From the NCBI GenBank assembly GCA_029310945.1, contig JARJFC010000008.1:1-64000 (forward strand): a DNA stretch of 64,000 nt, read 5' to 3'. A program made the translations under genes and the position numbers. Of this stretch, positions 1 to 7,692 are shown one piece after another (the first letter of the stretch is position 1; each line of letters begins with the position of its first letter). Below the pieces are notes generated by a model. The model worked only from the letters and a program-made list of their open reading frames with translations, was not told the DNA's origin and made no database searches. This DNA comes from Leptospira sp. 96542 (GTDB lineage: Bacteria; Spirochaetota; Leptospiria; Leptospirales; Leptospiraceae).

Positions 1-17
1 CTGGATCACCTCCTTTT
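1..17 (+). rRNA. rrs: 3' end of 16S rRNA
   Basis: The window opens with CTGGATCACCTCCTTTT, the universally conserved 3' end of 16S rRNA including the anti-Shine-Dalgarno core CCTCCTTT. Only the last bases are inside the window, so the gene lies upstream. No tRNA, 23S or 5S gene is recognisable downstream, which fits the unlinked rRNA genes known in Leptospira. The exact mature end is uncertain by one or two bases. Confidence 0.93.
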
Positions 18-192
18 ATAAAGGAAATCAATTACCTTTTCGCTAGAGTTGTTGTCACGCTACGTTGTATTTTGTAAAAGTTAGAACATATTGACCCTTC
101 GGTAAGCTTCGTTACTCAGGGTTCAGTTTAGGAACCTATAAAGAAACTGGTTCGCTTATTGAAACAGGGAACCATAGGGATTCACTCATAAA

Positions 193-219
193 CCTCGCAC
201 TTACCTGCGGGGTTTTTTT
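193..219 (+). terminator. Rho-independent terminator downstream of 16S rRNA
   Basis: CCTCGCA (193-199) pairs with TGCGGGG (206-212) across a 6-base loop, giving a 7-bp GC-rich stem with one G-U pair. It is followed directly by seven T residues. Its position about 175 bases after the 16S 3' end and its orientation suit termination of a stand-alone 16S transcript. Confidence 0.75.
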
Positions 220-469
220 ATAGGCTGAGAGATGGTGAGCCTGTAGACATCGGTTGATTACGATGAGACATAATACAGGGAATACCCTGGACTATTTTTG
301 AATGTATGGGAGATAGAACGAGTTTTTGCGCGATCCAATCTCATCGGAGAGCCAATGTCCGATAGATATGGGCATTATATCGGAAATTAGTTTTCTTTAA
401 AATGTTTCGAAGGTCTCTCGATCGGTTTAGAAAAAAATAGCCTTCGATTATATTCTACTTCTTTTTTAG
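220..469. other. Non-coding stretch with consecutive small hairpins
   Basis: No convincing reading frame. Four simple inverted repeats follow each other: GGCT/AGCC (about 224-241), CATCG/CGATG (248-265), CAGGG-AATA-CCCTG (276-289) and TCCGATA/TATCGGA (358-384). They lie downstream of the 16S terminator, so they would need their own promoter to be transcribed. I do not recognise a known RNA family; the order of pairing elements does not fit a TPP riboswitch or a tRNA. Confidence 0.3.
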
Positions 470-907
470 CTACTTCTCTTTGTTCGATGCTAGATAAGAA
501 TCTATGAATTTTGCAACCATTGCAATCTGACAAACGGAACAGGCGAGGGAATCCTTAACTTCAAACGAAGATTTGATGGCTTTTGCCCAGGAAGACTTCT
601 GAACTTGCGCTTCAAATTTGATCTTGCGCGCGGTTGCGGTCGCAAGGCGACCGAAGCCTTGGATAGTTTTTTCATTATGAATAATTTTTTCAAAAAATGG
701 TTTCAATTTTAAAAAGACGGGACTATCTTTCTGAAGCTCGAGGTGAATTTGAGAAATATGCCTGTCGTCTGGGAGTGGGATGTTGGAGAGAACTTTTGTG
801 TACTGGATGGCATCCAGAACGTCGAGGACGAATACCAGCTCAGTAAGGGCATAAGCCGGGCAAATGGATTTCCGACCGATGCGAGTTTTACCATGTCTGC
901 CATGCAC
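470..907 (-). CDS. Doubtful small protein of unknown function, possibly a remnant
   Basis: This 145-codon frame is open, but its first half runs antisense to the 5' part of the Imm11-type gene at 758-1330, which is better supported. Only about the last 75 codons (470-700) lie outside that gene. That segment reads like a real basic, Ala/Lys-rich helical protein with one CxxC (CSVC) near the end, but I recognise no family. It could be the 3' part of a gene truncated when the Imm11 segment arrived, or a chance frame. Confidence 0.25.
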   Translation of the reverse strand: MHGRHGKTRIGRKSICPAYALTELVFVLDVLDAIQYTKVLSNIPLPDDRHISQIHLELQKDSPVFLKLKPFFEKIIHNEKTIQGFGRLATATARKIKFEAQVQKSSWAKAIKSSFEVKDSLACSVCQIAMVAKFIDSYLASNKEK

Positions 908-1330
908 CGGAAGTATGTGGCTCTTGCGGATAACATTAGCAATCTAAACCGGGCTTTAGTGGTCTCCCGCAAACTAAAGGAGGCCATCGAAGCGAGGAGT
1001 CCACAAGATGTCGAATTCCTTAGCGTCTCGATTTTTAACCACAAACAAAAGCTGGCAAGTAAAGACTACTTCATCATCAATCCTTTGAATGTCGTTGACT
1101 GCATCGATAAGGAGAAGTCCAAGTATCGATGGAACCACATCGCTCCAGATAAGATGAGCTCCTGCACCAAGCTCGTGCTCAAGCCGGAAGTTATCCATCC
1201 CGAACTGCTTCTGTTCCGACCCCGGCACCTCGAATACTACGTCTTGGTTGATCCGGCTCTGGCTGTGGTATTAGAGGCCGAAGGGTTCACTGGTCTCTGT
1301 TTCACACCCATTGATGAATTTGAATCTTGA
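758..1330 (+). CDS. Imm11-type immunity protein (first copy)
   Basis: The protein of about 190 residues shares a clear pattern with the second copy at 4796-5380: DVEFLxVxxxxHK, DYFIxN, a VIxCID-like segment, LFRPRHL and a C-terminal F/LTGxxF. This is the signature of the Imm11 (formerly DUF1629) family, immunity proteins that neutralise secreted polymorphic toxins in the producer's cytosol. GTG at 743 is also possible, but ATG at 758 follows a GAGGTGAA ribosome-binding stretch. No signal peptide is seen. The G+C is raised (34 of 60 bases in 1141-1200), suggesting transfer. No intact toxin lies upstream, so it is an orphan here. The family call is firm from motifs; the cognate toxin is unknown. 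Confidence 0.72.
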   Translation: MPVVWEWDVGENFCVLDGIQNVEDEYQLSKGISRANGFPTDASFTMSAMHRKYVALADNISNLNRALVVSRKLKEAIEARSPQDVEFLSVSIFNHKQKLASKDYFIINPLNVVDCIDKEKSKYRWNHIAPDKMSSCTKLVLKPEVIHPELLLFRPRHLEYYVLVDPALAVVLEAEGFTGLCFTPIDEFES

Positions 1331-1508
1331 ACCGTTGTCACTTTGCGGAATTGGAATTTCATTTAACATGCTCTTCACATTCTGGTAATTGACTCGTATG
1401 CAATTGGAAAACACCAATGATAAGATTTTAATAGATCAAATTATATTGCCTACGATGATTTGATTCTGTATAAGACATTAAAAAATTTATCGAGTAATAA
1501 AAATTAAG

Positions 1509-2636
1509 TTAACCTTTGTTTGGTGAGATTGGCGGAATTGTCAATTCCCCTTTCTTGAATAAGAGAAGTGAATCTGATAATGGTACTGATCCATGAAGAT
1601 GACTCGTCGCATTTAGGTAATCCATATAAAGTTCGAATTTGAGTTCTGTTTCATTATGAGAATATCGGAAAAGGAATTCTTTGATGGATTCTCCATTTTC
1701 ATTAGGAGGTGGAAAGCTTGTATCTGCCACTAGGATTTTAGGAGGTTTATCCAAATTATCTTCGTTTGGGATGAATTCTTTATTTAGGATCCATTCTTTG
1801 ATTAAATATTCTTTTGGTGTTAAAATTCGAATTCGCATCGAACGAAACAAATCACCTGTTGGGAATGAATGTGCGATTTCATTTGTTTTTATGATTAATT
1901 TGAAATTGTCTTGTGAGGCTCTTTCTAAAGTGACAAAAAAAGAATCTTCCAAATAGGTTTTGTTATGCCCTCCGGGGAAAGTATGTGATTTTAAAGAATT
2001 TCGGAATAGATGGCATGACTGGCAATTTCTTGTTTTTTTTAACTTGGAAATTTTATATTCTCCTAGTGTATTTTGCATAGGAATATCAGAATATACAATA
2101 TTTTTATTGGTGTTGATGAAGCTCTTTCGGGTTGGCCAATTGAATTGATGGCAATTTCCACAAAATTCCTCCTGGTTCATTACCGTTACTACAGTGTACG
2201 AATGAGTAAGTGAATTCCCTTCTTTTTTCTTTGATGTAAGTATCTTTTGATTTCTAACGTGACATGTAATGCATGACACCCCTTCTTCCTCTAGGAAACG
2301 TTTCTCCTCCATTACATTAGATGTTGTTTTTAAAGGCGCATGACAATTTAAACACCATTCTAAAGGTTCATCTTTATGGCTATCTTGGTAGATTCGATTT
2401 GTAAACGATTGCCTATGCATCGACTGATTCCAATTTTTGAATATTTGCTGGTGGCAACTTGCACAGTCCATGCTAGAAACCATTGGTTTCCTTGAAATTG
2501 GATCTAACGGGCTGTCCCTAGAAACATCGAAGTAGATTGGGTGCAAACCATTGGAAAATCGTAAAATATTTGCACTTTGAGAGTTTTTACAGAAAAAAAT
2601 GTCTAAGATTACAAATATTAGATAAAAAAATCTCAT
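1509..2636 (-). CDS. Pentaheme cytochrome c, exported
   Basis: The 375-residue protein has an N-terminal hydrophobic export signal (about residues 1-22) and five CXXCH haem-attachment motifs: CASCH at 58, CLNCH at 95, CITCH at 122, CGNCH at 159 and CQSCH at 205. A later HSFPTGDLFR segment resembles the xHxxPTGD region seen in other multihaem cytochromes. It should act outside the inner membrane in electron transfer; donor and acceptor are unknown. It starts 2 bp after the stop of the SH3-domain lipoprotein gene with no clear ribosome-binding site of its own, so it is probably translationally coupled as the second gene of an operon. A fragment of a close paralogue lies at 4626-4766 on the other strand. 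Confidence 0.85.
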   Translation of the reverse strand: MRFFYLIFVILDIFFCKNSQSANILRFSNGLHPIYFDVSRDSPLDPISRKPMVSSMDCASCHQQIFKNWNQSMHRQSFTNRIYQDSHKDEPLEWCLNCHAPLKTTSNVMEEKRFLEEEGVSCITCHVRNQKILTSKKKEGNSLTHSYTVVTVMNQEEFCGNCHQFNWPTRKSFINTNKNIVYSDIPMQNTLGEYKISKLKKTRNCQSCHLFRNSLKSHTFPGGHNKTYLEDSFFVTLERASQDNFKLIIKTNEIAHSFPTGDLFRSMRIRILTPKEYLIKEWILNKEFIPNEDNLDKPPKILVADTSFPPPNENGESIKEFLFRYSHNETELKFELYMDYLNATSHLHGSVPLSDSLLLFKKGELTIPPISPNKG

Positions 2637-2638
2637 GA

Positions 2639-4108
2639 TTATAGAATCAATTTACCATTCTCCAAGCGGTATTGAATCTTATGACCATAAATTCCGATTT
2701 TCATTTCTTTCGTGTAGTGATTACAGATTTTACTAAAATCATCATTTTGGTTTACTTTTATACTGATCGATTTTTCGCCAGATGCTAAGTTTAATTTCGC
2801 AATGCATTTATTTTCATCACTCTCATAATCATTGTATTCAATCGTTAAAAATTTGAACGCTTGGCTATTTGAAATTTGAAAATATTCGTAAGTATGGCTC
2901 CCTCGAAAATCATTTACAGCAATGATTTCATTGATCCCATCTGCATTTAAATCTTGAAAAGAGAATTTCTCATATTTGGAACTCATTAAACTTATGAATG
3001 AATTGTCAGTTTCTTCTAATATGTATTCATCTGGGTTGAGTGGAGCCATATCTGATGTAAGGTAGTATATAATCGCATGATAAATTTGCTTTTTAGTAGA
3101 TTCGGAAAAATTAAGTTTTATTAATTCCGTTTTTTCGAAATCTAAAATTTCTTGATTGGCAAAACGAACGAATTTTTCAGGAAACTTATCCTTATTTTTT
3201 TCCATATTCCAAGATGGAAATGTTTCTCTATGATATTCAACGTCTTTTTCGGAGACCCATGCTGAAATACAAGTATCCATCGATTCATTATCGCTTGAAT
3301 ACCAATGTATTTTTTTTATTTTATAATAATTGGTTTCTCTCGAGAGAATTTTTCGATTTACTAAGTAGTATTTTCCCAAATCTTTCGCTAAAGTTGCTCC
3401 CAAGTTTTCTGTAACACCTTTTGAGCAATAATCTTCAGAATAATAACCTTTCTCCCCTCCCGGAGATAGATAAACAATTGGTTCGGACGATTTAAACTCC
3501 ACAAATCCTTGGATTGTTTCACCCTCGTCTTCCGTTACCTCTTCATTTGAGCTAACGGTTGTTTCTTGTGATTTTAAATACCCTAAGAATGCAAAACCAA
3601 TTTTGTCTGATGGTGCTTTTATGCGAGCCCATACTTCTGATATACCATCAATTTGATAACGTGTAGCGCTGAGTCCTAAAATCATTACTTGATCCCCTGT
3701 GGGAAGGAGTTCTAAAACTTCACCCTTCAAACTGGGGAGATTTCTGAGACGTATTCTCGAAGCATTGACAACCATTCTATACGGACGCGTTACAGGTGCA
3801 ATGGTTGCAAATTGAAAAAATGTTACCTCTCCTTCAACAGGTAAATATCCAAATTTGCCTTCCAAAATTACTTTTCTCCAATGGAATTGTTGTCCTAACC
3901 TTTTGTCCTCAATCGATTTATCTATTACATCTATCGTAGCTGATTTATTTAGAAACACCAAACATTCAGACTTACGAGTTGGTTCTGTATAGACGCATGT
4001 TTTATCTTCTAGAATATAGGCGATTGCAATGATTTCTTTGGATTCTTTTTTGCAATTAAAAAGGAGAATGAAAATAGAAGCAAAATATAATGTAATTTTA
4101 GAAATCAA
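2639..4108 (-). CDS. SH3-domain lipoprotein
   Basis: The 489-residue protein starts with a short lipoprotein signal ending in LLFNC, with the lipidated Cys at residue 19. Two bacterial SH3-like segments follow (about 28-95 and 108-178); the second carries the typical RIRLRNLPSLKGEVL...LPTGDQV pattern. The C-terminal 150 residues hold a FQDLNADGINEIIAVND segment, similar to FG-GAP/EF-hand-like repeats, which suggests a surface or periplasmic binding protein. The start is TTG at 4108, six bases after GGAGG. It is the first gene of an apparent two-gene operon with the pentaheme cytochrome, 2 bp downstream. Its ligand is unknown. Confidence 0.8.
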   Translation of the reverse strand: MISKITLYFASIFILLFNCKKESKEIIAIAYILEDKTCVYTEPTRKSECLVFLNKSATIDVIDKSIEDKRLGQQFHWRKVILEGKFGYLPVEGEVTFFQFATIAPVTRPYRMVVNASRIRLRNLPSLKGEVLELLPTGDQVMILGLSATRYQIDGISEVWARIKAPSDKIGFAFLGYLKSQETTVSSNEEVTEDEGETIQGFVEFKSSEPIVYLSPGGEKGYYSEDYCSKGVTENLGATLAKDLGKYYLVNRKILSRETNYYKIKKIHWYSSDNESMDTCISAWVSEKDVEYHRETFPSWNMEKNKDKFPEKFVRFANQEILDFEKTELIKLNFSESTKKQIYHAIIYYLTSDMAPLNPDEYILEETDNSFISLMSSKYEKFSFQDLNADGINEIIAVNDFRGSHTYEYFQISNSQAFKFLTIEYNDYESDENKCIAKLNLASGEKSISIKVNQNDDFSKICNHYTKEMKIGIYGHKIQYRLENGKLIL

Positions 4109-4625
4109 TACGAGCCTCCGTTCTAGATATTAGTTCTTTATATTTTCGGATAAAAGCAAAATATAATTTCATTTTTAAAAAAGATAGATTTTTAAATTCT
4201 AACTTTTATTTCTTTTGCGATTTTGCCTATTCAAGTAGGACATATTTCTAGGCCTTGCAGTCTAGTTTCAAATTTGCTTTGAAATTAAAATCCACTTAGT
4301 TTGTGAGGGATAGTAAGTTTAACATTGGGTTCTTACAAACAACCGATAAACTTTGGTAATTCGCTGCATGTTGATCAAACGATTCATAAATAGGCATTGG
4401 TATATCCAAAGAATTGGTAATCCTTAATTTCTAGGAGATCCATTCGAGGTGGCAAACTTATACCACCACTTAGGAACTTCAACTTTCGAGGGGTTCTCCA
4501 ATCTTATATGATTTCGAAAAAAACTCAAGCCGTCATCCTTAACACGAAGGGCAATTTTTATATGAAAGTAAATCATGCGCTTTTTGTCCTGAGAGAGTTT
4601 ATCAAAACTTGTTTCGTTCTAGGCA
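4109..4625. other. AT-rich intergenic region without a supported gene
   Basis: This 517-base stretch separates the SH3 lipoprotein start from the cytochrome fragment. It is very AT-rich (9 G/C in 60 bases at 4141-4200). A 41-codon frame at 4508-4633 starts with ATG but has no ribosome-binding site and no recognisable product. I see no tRNA, repeat array or clear terminator. The upstream promoter of the lipoprotein-cytochrome operon should lie near 4110-4200. Confidence 0.4.
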
Positions 4626-4766
4626 TCGACTAGCATAGAAAACGAAATTTATCAACAAAGCCACAAACAAGAACTGATGAATTGGTGTTTGAATTGCCAT
4701 GTTCCTTTTGTCGCTGAATCTGATCATTCTCCAGAAAGGCTTCAAAAAGAAGATAGTATCTCATAA
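4626..4766 (+). pseudogene. Fragment of a second multihaem cytochrome c
   Basis: Read in the frame starting at 4626, this stretch encodes NEIYQQSHKQELMNWCLNCH followed by VPF and about 20 more residues to a TAA at 4764. It aligns with residues 79-122 of the pentaheme cytochrome at 1509-2636 (NRIYQDSHKDEPLEWCLNCH, then APL), including one intact CXXCH motif. A stop codon (4620-4622) lies just upstream, and no other haem motif follows, so only about 45 codons survive. It lies tail-to-tail with the second Imm11 gene, mirroring the Imm11/cytochrome arrangement at 758-2636. It is a clear remnant, not a functional gene. Confidence 0.75.
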
Positions 4767-4795
4767 AATTTTCTACGACTGGAAACCATATTTCC

Positions 4796-5380
4796 TCAGC
4801 GATACTTGCCATCCCAACCCTCTGCAGAGAGAAACTTCACACCTGTTAGTTTCGCAGAGGTTAGGGCGGCCTGGACGATCGGGTCAACCATCGTATAGCT
4901 GCGCAGATGCCGCGGCCGGAAGAGCTTCGGTCCGTCTGCGGAAAGGCCTTCCTTCAGTCTCAACTCCCACACCCGGCTAATGTTGTCTTTGAGGATATGG
5001 CTCATCCGGACATTAGAGCGTTCGAGGTCGATGACATCCCAATCCGCAATGATGTTCATGATGAAGTAGTCCCGCGCAACGATTTCTTTCTTGTGGTCAA
5101 CAAGAGTGACGGGGAGGAACTCCACATCATTAGGTGTTAGTTCCTGGATGACGCGGCGAACCCGCTCTGAGACGATGCGGATTTCGAGGATGCTGTCGAC
5201 GAAGTCATAGAGTTTTAGCCGATCGGGAAAATTAGGTGAGAACCCCATAGTGAGACCGCCCGAGGGGAATTCGGATGCCAGACGTTGGGACACTAGGTAG
5301 CGCCATCCTGCTGGTCCACCTTCTGGATACGCATCGAGAAGGGCACCGTCATTTTTGTCACATAGTAGCGAAAAGCTCAC
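4796..5380 (-). CDS. Imm11-type immunity protein (second copy)
   Basis: The 194-residue cytosolic protein shares the family landmarks DVEFLPVTLVDHK, DYFIMN, DVIDLERS, LFRPRHL and LTGVKF with the gene at 758-1330. The two copies are only about 35-40% identical by eye, so this is not a recent duplication. The start is GTG at 5380, preceded by AGAGGA. The G+C is high (39 of 60 bases in 4861-4920) against a very AT-rich surround, a strong sign of foreign origin. Imm11 proteins are known as antitoxins of polymorphic secreted toxins. A 43-codon open remnant ending 18 bp upstream (5399-5530) might be the tail of the lost toxin. Function in this organism is inferred from family only. Confidence 0.78.
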   Translation of the reverse strand: MSFSLLCDKNDGALLDAYPEGGPAGWRYLVSQRLASEFPSGGLTMGFSPNFPDRLKLYDFVDSILEIRIVSERVRRVIQELTPNDVEFLPVTLVDHKKEIVARDYFIMNIIADWDVIDLERSNVRMSHILKDNISRVWELRLKEGLSADGPKLFRPRHLRSYTMVDPIVQAALTSAKLTGVKFLSAEGWDGKYR

Positions 5381-5398
5381 GGGGTTCCTCTTTCTGAT

Positions 5399-5530
5399 CT
5401 ACCAGTTTGAAGGCCAGATATAATCCCTGTTATTTCTGGATTTTGGTTCTTCTTTCGCTTCACCACTTATGAAAGTTTGATCTGAACCTTCTGCGTGTCC
5501 AGGATGATTTGAGTCGAGAAATTCTGAAAA
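5399..5530 (-). other. Open 43-codon tail, possible toxin remnant
   Basis: A frame open from 5530 to a TAG at 5399-5401 encodes a hydrophilic peptide containing DSNHPGHAEGSDQTF and ending NRDYIWPSNW. It has no start codon. Immediately upstream the same frame has TAG-TGA and then stays open again to about 5630. The stop lies 18 bp before the GTG of the Imm11 gene, the spacing expected between a polymorphic toxin's 3' end and its immunity gene. I recognise no toxin domain, so the link is positional only. Confidence 0.25.
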
Positions 5531-6004
5531 TCACTACTGTTCAAAAAGAGTTATTGGTTGATTCTGTTCTGCCAAATGAAGGATGCTCTCCTTATAGATC
5601 AAAAATTTATAGATAATCCACTTTTGGTGCGAATTTGCTTATTTTTTTCTGGAAAATCGTATTTAATATCAACTTACAAAAAGTTGATTTGCACTTGCAT
5701 CAAGGCGAAATATTTGGTTTAGAACTACGTACGAAAGATAACATCTTGGTTCGAATCAACTTTGTCTTTCAAAAAGATGGGTCTCAAAGCATCCAGTGCA
5801 GGAGTGAAAGACACCATTTTGCCAGGTAAGATAAAGGGTATTCATCTTCATTTACTTTTGTGAATAAATTTTTTAGGTAGATGTTAGGGTAATTGCGTAT
5901 TGTTTTGAAATAGATTTCCTGATCGGATAGTGTATTTTGTTTTGGACTTCTCATGCTTAGAAACAAGAACAACTTGTTCAGGCTTGCAAGAACCTACTTC
6001 CAGT
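5531..6004. other. Intergenic region, no supported gene
   Basis: Short frames exist on both strands (for example 5784-5972 minus and 5635-5829 plus), but none has a convincing start, ribosome-binding site or recognisable product. A palindrome, TTGGTTCGAATCAA (5746-5759), resembles a T-loop but has no tRNA around it. The stretch may be eroded sequence between the foreign patch and the amidohydrolase gene. Confidence 0.3.
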
Positions 6005-7600
6005 TTATAGTCTTATATTTTTATCCGAACTTTCGGCTATCGTTTTCTTGTATATGTCAAAATCGGATTTTGAATGGTAGTTACCATCTCGTATAACGCC
6101 CGATATATCTCCTAGATTTTCTGCTTTTACTGTCGGATCAGCGGATAATAGGACTATGTCAGCATTCATTCCTTTGGCAATCAATCCCATTGTCGATGTT
6201 TTTTTTAGAAATCGCGCTGGTTGTATGGTTGTCATTTGCAGAATTTGCAGAGGTGAAATGCCGGCAGCGGCAAGTTCTTTGAATTCCTGTTGTAAAGAAA
6301 GACCAGGTGTTTGGCCACTACCGTCGGTGCCTGTCATCATTGGAACTTTAGCATCCGAAAATAATTTTGTAAGGACTTTCTGAGCTTCATAGGTTTCCTT
6401 ATATATTAGCTTACGTTCTGTGGAGATCTGATTAAAGTCATTCAGTACACTGAGCCATTCTTTGTAAGCGTGTGGAGGTATAAACTGAATTGATTTGTCT
6501 TTTTGGTATTCGGGATCATCTTGTAAATATTGTGTACGCAACCTAACTAAAGTAGGTACCAACCAATTATCGTTTTGTACAAATTGTTCCGCAAGGGCAT
6601 TACATTTATTTCTGTCGAAGCTGGTGAGTGCTTTTTGGAGTCGCGAAACTCGGGCAGGACTGTCTTCTAAAACAGGGTTAATCAAGAATCGTTTCATCTT
6701 TCCCGCGATCAAACTTTGAATTATCGGAGTGGCAAAATTTGGGAGTTTGAAATTTGGAAGGGTTCGTGTGGGTTTATCGATTGACTCGCTTAGTAAGATT
6801 GTTTTTTGAGAAGAACAGGCAATCCAAATTACATCTCCTGGGCCAAGGTGCTCAATGGTTCGGAAATTTTCAAATTCTGCACGTGTTGGATCAACGCCTT
6901 CTGGAATATGCCCAACAATGGGGATGCCTAGTTTTTTGCTTTCTCTTAATGCTTCGTAGAATAATGAAGGACTCATCCAACCTACTTTAATAAAGTCGGC
7001 ACCATCTTTTTTTTGCCTTTGTATCAATTCAGAGAGCTCATCTTTCGTACTAGCACTTATTGGAATGATCGGCTCGGCAGGCATTGCGAGTAACGCAGGA
7101 GCCAATTCTGTCAGCGGAAGTTTTCCGGCCGACCTTTGAGAAAGTAGTTCTGTTGATCCAGCCATTTGCCGAAAACCAGTGACTCCTTCTGCGAGCATTA
7201 ACAAAAGTTCGGCGGAGGAATTTTTTGCCTGAAGTGCATGCGAGTGCATATTGTTAAATCCAGGAACTGCAAATAGGCCTTGAGCGTTAATGCGTTTGTA
7301 CGATTTATTGGGCTTCAGGATCAGTGTAGATCCTACACTTTCGATGCGCCCGTCACTGATTACAATTGACTGACCTACTTTTTTTGAACCTGTTCTAGGA
7401 TCTACGATAGTTACATTTTCAATGACGAGGGAGTCTTTTTGTAGCTTCGCCACGGTGATATCACCAGATAACAAGTTTGTAAAAAAAGAGCATCCGAGTG
7501 TTAGTGATGTGACCAGGAGCAAAAGCAGATAAACATGTCGGTACACTATATTTCCTAACATAGATTCAATGCAGTTGGATTTTTTCATCGTTTCGCCCAT
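6005..7600 (-). CDS. Amidohydrolase-superfamily lipoprotein
   Basis: This is a metal-dependent hydrolase of the imidazolonepropionase/dipeptidase-like amidohydrolase class. Landmarks in order are the N-terminal beta-sandwich (VTIVDPRTGSKKVGQSIVI), the metal motif HSH after VPGFNNM, a DFIKVGW segment with the likely bridging Lys, GHIPEG, IEHLG and a late TGTDGSG bearing the metal Asp, then the ARFL and GMNADIVLLSADP tail. A hydrophobic segment ending LTLGC puts the lipidated Cys at residue 37, so the enzyme should sit on the outer leaf of a membrane facing the periplasm. Starts at Met5 (7588) or Met14 (7561) are also possible; none has a strong ribosome-binding site. The substrate is unknown. 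Confidence 0.82.
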   Translation of the reverse strand: MGETMKKSNCIESMLGNIVYRHVYLLLLLVTSLTLGCSFFTNLLSGDITVAKLQKDSLVIENVTIVDPRTGSKKVGQSIVISDGRIESVGSTLILKPNKSYKRINAQGLFAVPGFNNMHSHALQAKNSSAELLLMLAEGVTGFRQMAGSTELLSQRSAGKLPLTELAPALLAMPAEPIIPISASTKDELSELIQRQKKDGADFIKVGWMSPSLFYEALRESKKLGIPIVGHIPEGVDPTRAEFENFRTIEHLGPGDVIWIACSSQKTILLSESIDKPTRTLPNFKLPNFATPIIQSLIAGKMKRFLINPVLEDSPARVSRLQKALTSFDRNKCNALAEQFVQNDNWLVPTLVRLRTQYLQDDPEYQKDKSIQFIPPHAYKEWLSVLNDFNQISTERKLIYKETYEAQKVLTKLFSDAKVPMMTGTDGSGQTPGLSLQQEFKELAAAGISPLQILQMTTIQPARFLKKTSTMGLIAKGMNADIVLLSADPTVKAENLGDISGVIRDGNYHSKSDFDIYKKTIAESSDKNIRL

Positions 7601-7692
7601 TATAAGAAACCATTTGCCTTAAGGGCGAGCTTAATTTACATCTTAAAAATTGCGTTTTCATCTGAACTGAAATAAGTATGACACGAAAAATT

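Noticed and set aside
224..290. CTGAGA plus GAGCCTG near 226-243 looked like parts of a TPP riboswitch
   Set aside because: The conserved ACCC and the GAUxxGGAUAAU-like core do not follow in order or spacing, and no thiamine gene lies downstream.
470..907. Long minus-strand frame across the start of the first Imm11 gene as a normal gene
   Set aside because: Its first half is antisense to a better-supported gene; at most the last part is a remnant, so it is listed with low confidence.
4508..4633. 41-codon plus-strand frame ahead of the cytochrome fragment
   Set aside because: No ribosome-binding site, no similarity I recognise, and it overlaps the pseudogene in another frame.
5746..5759. TTGGTTCGAATCAA resembles a tRNA T-arm
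   Set aside because: It is only a palindrome; the 5-bp T-stem does not form and no acceptor or anticodon arms surround it.
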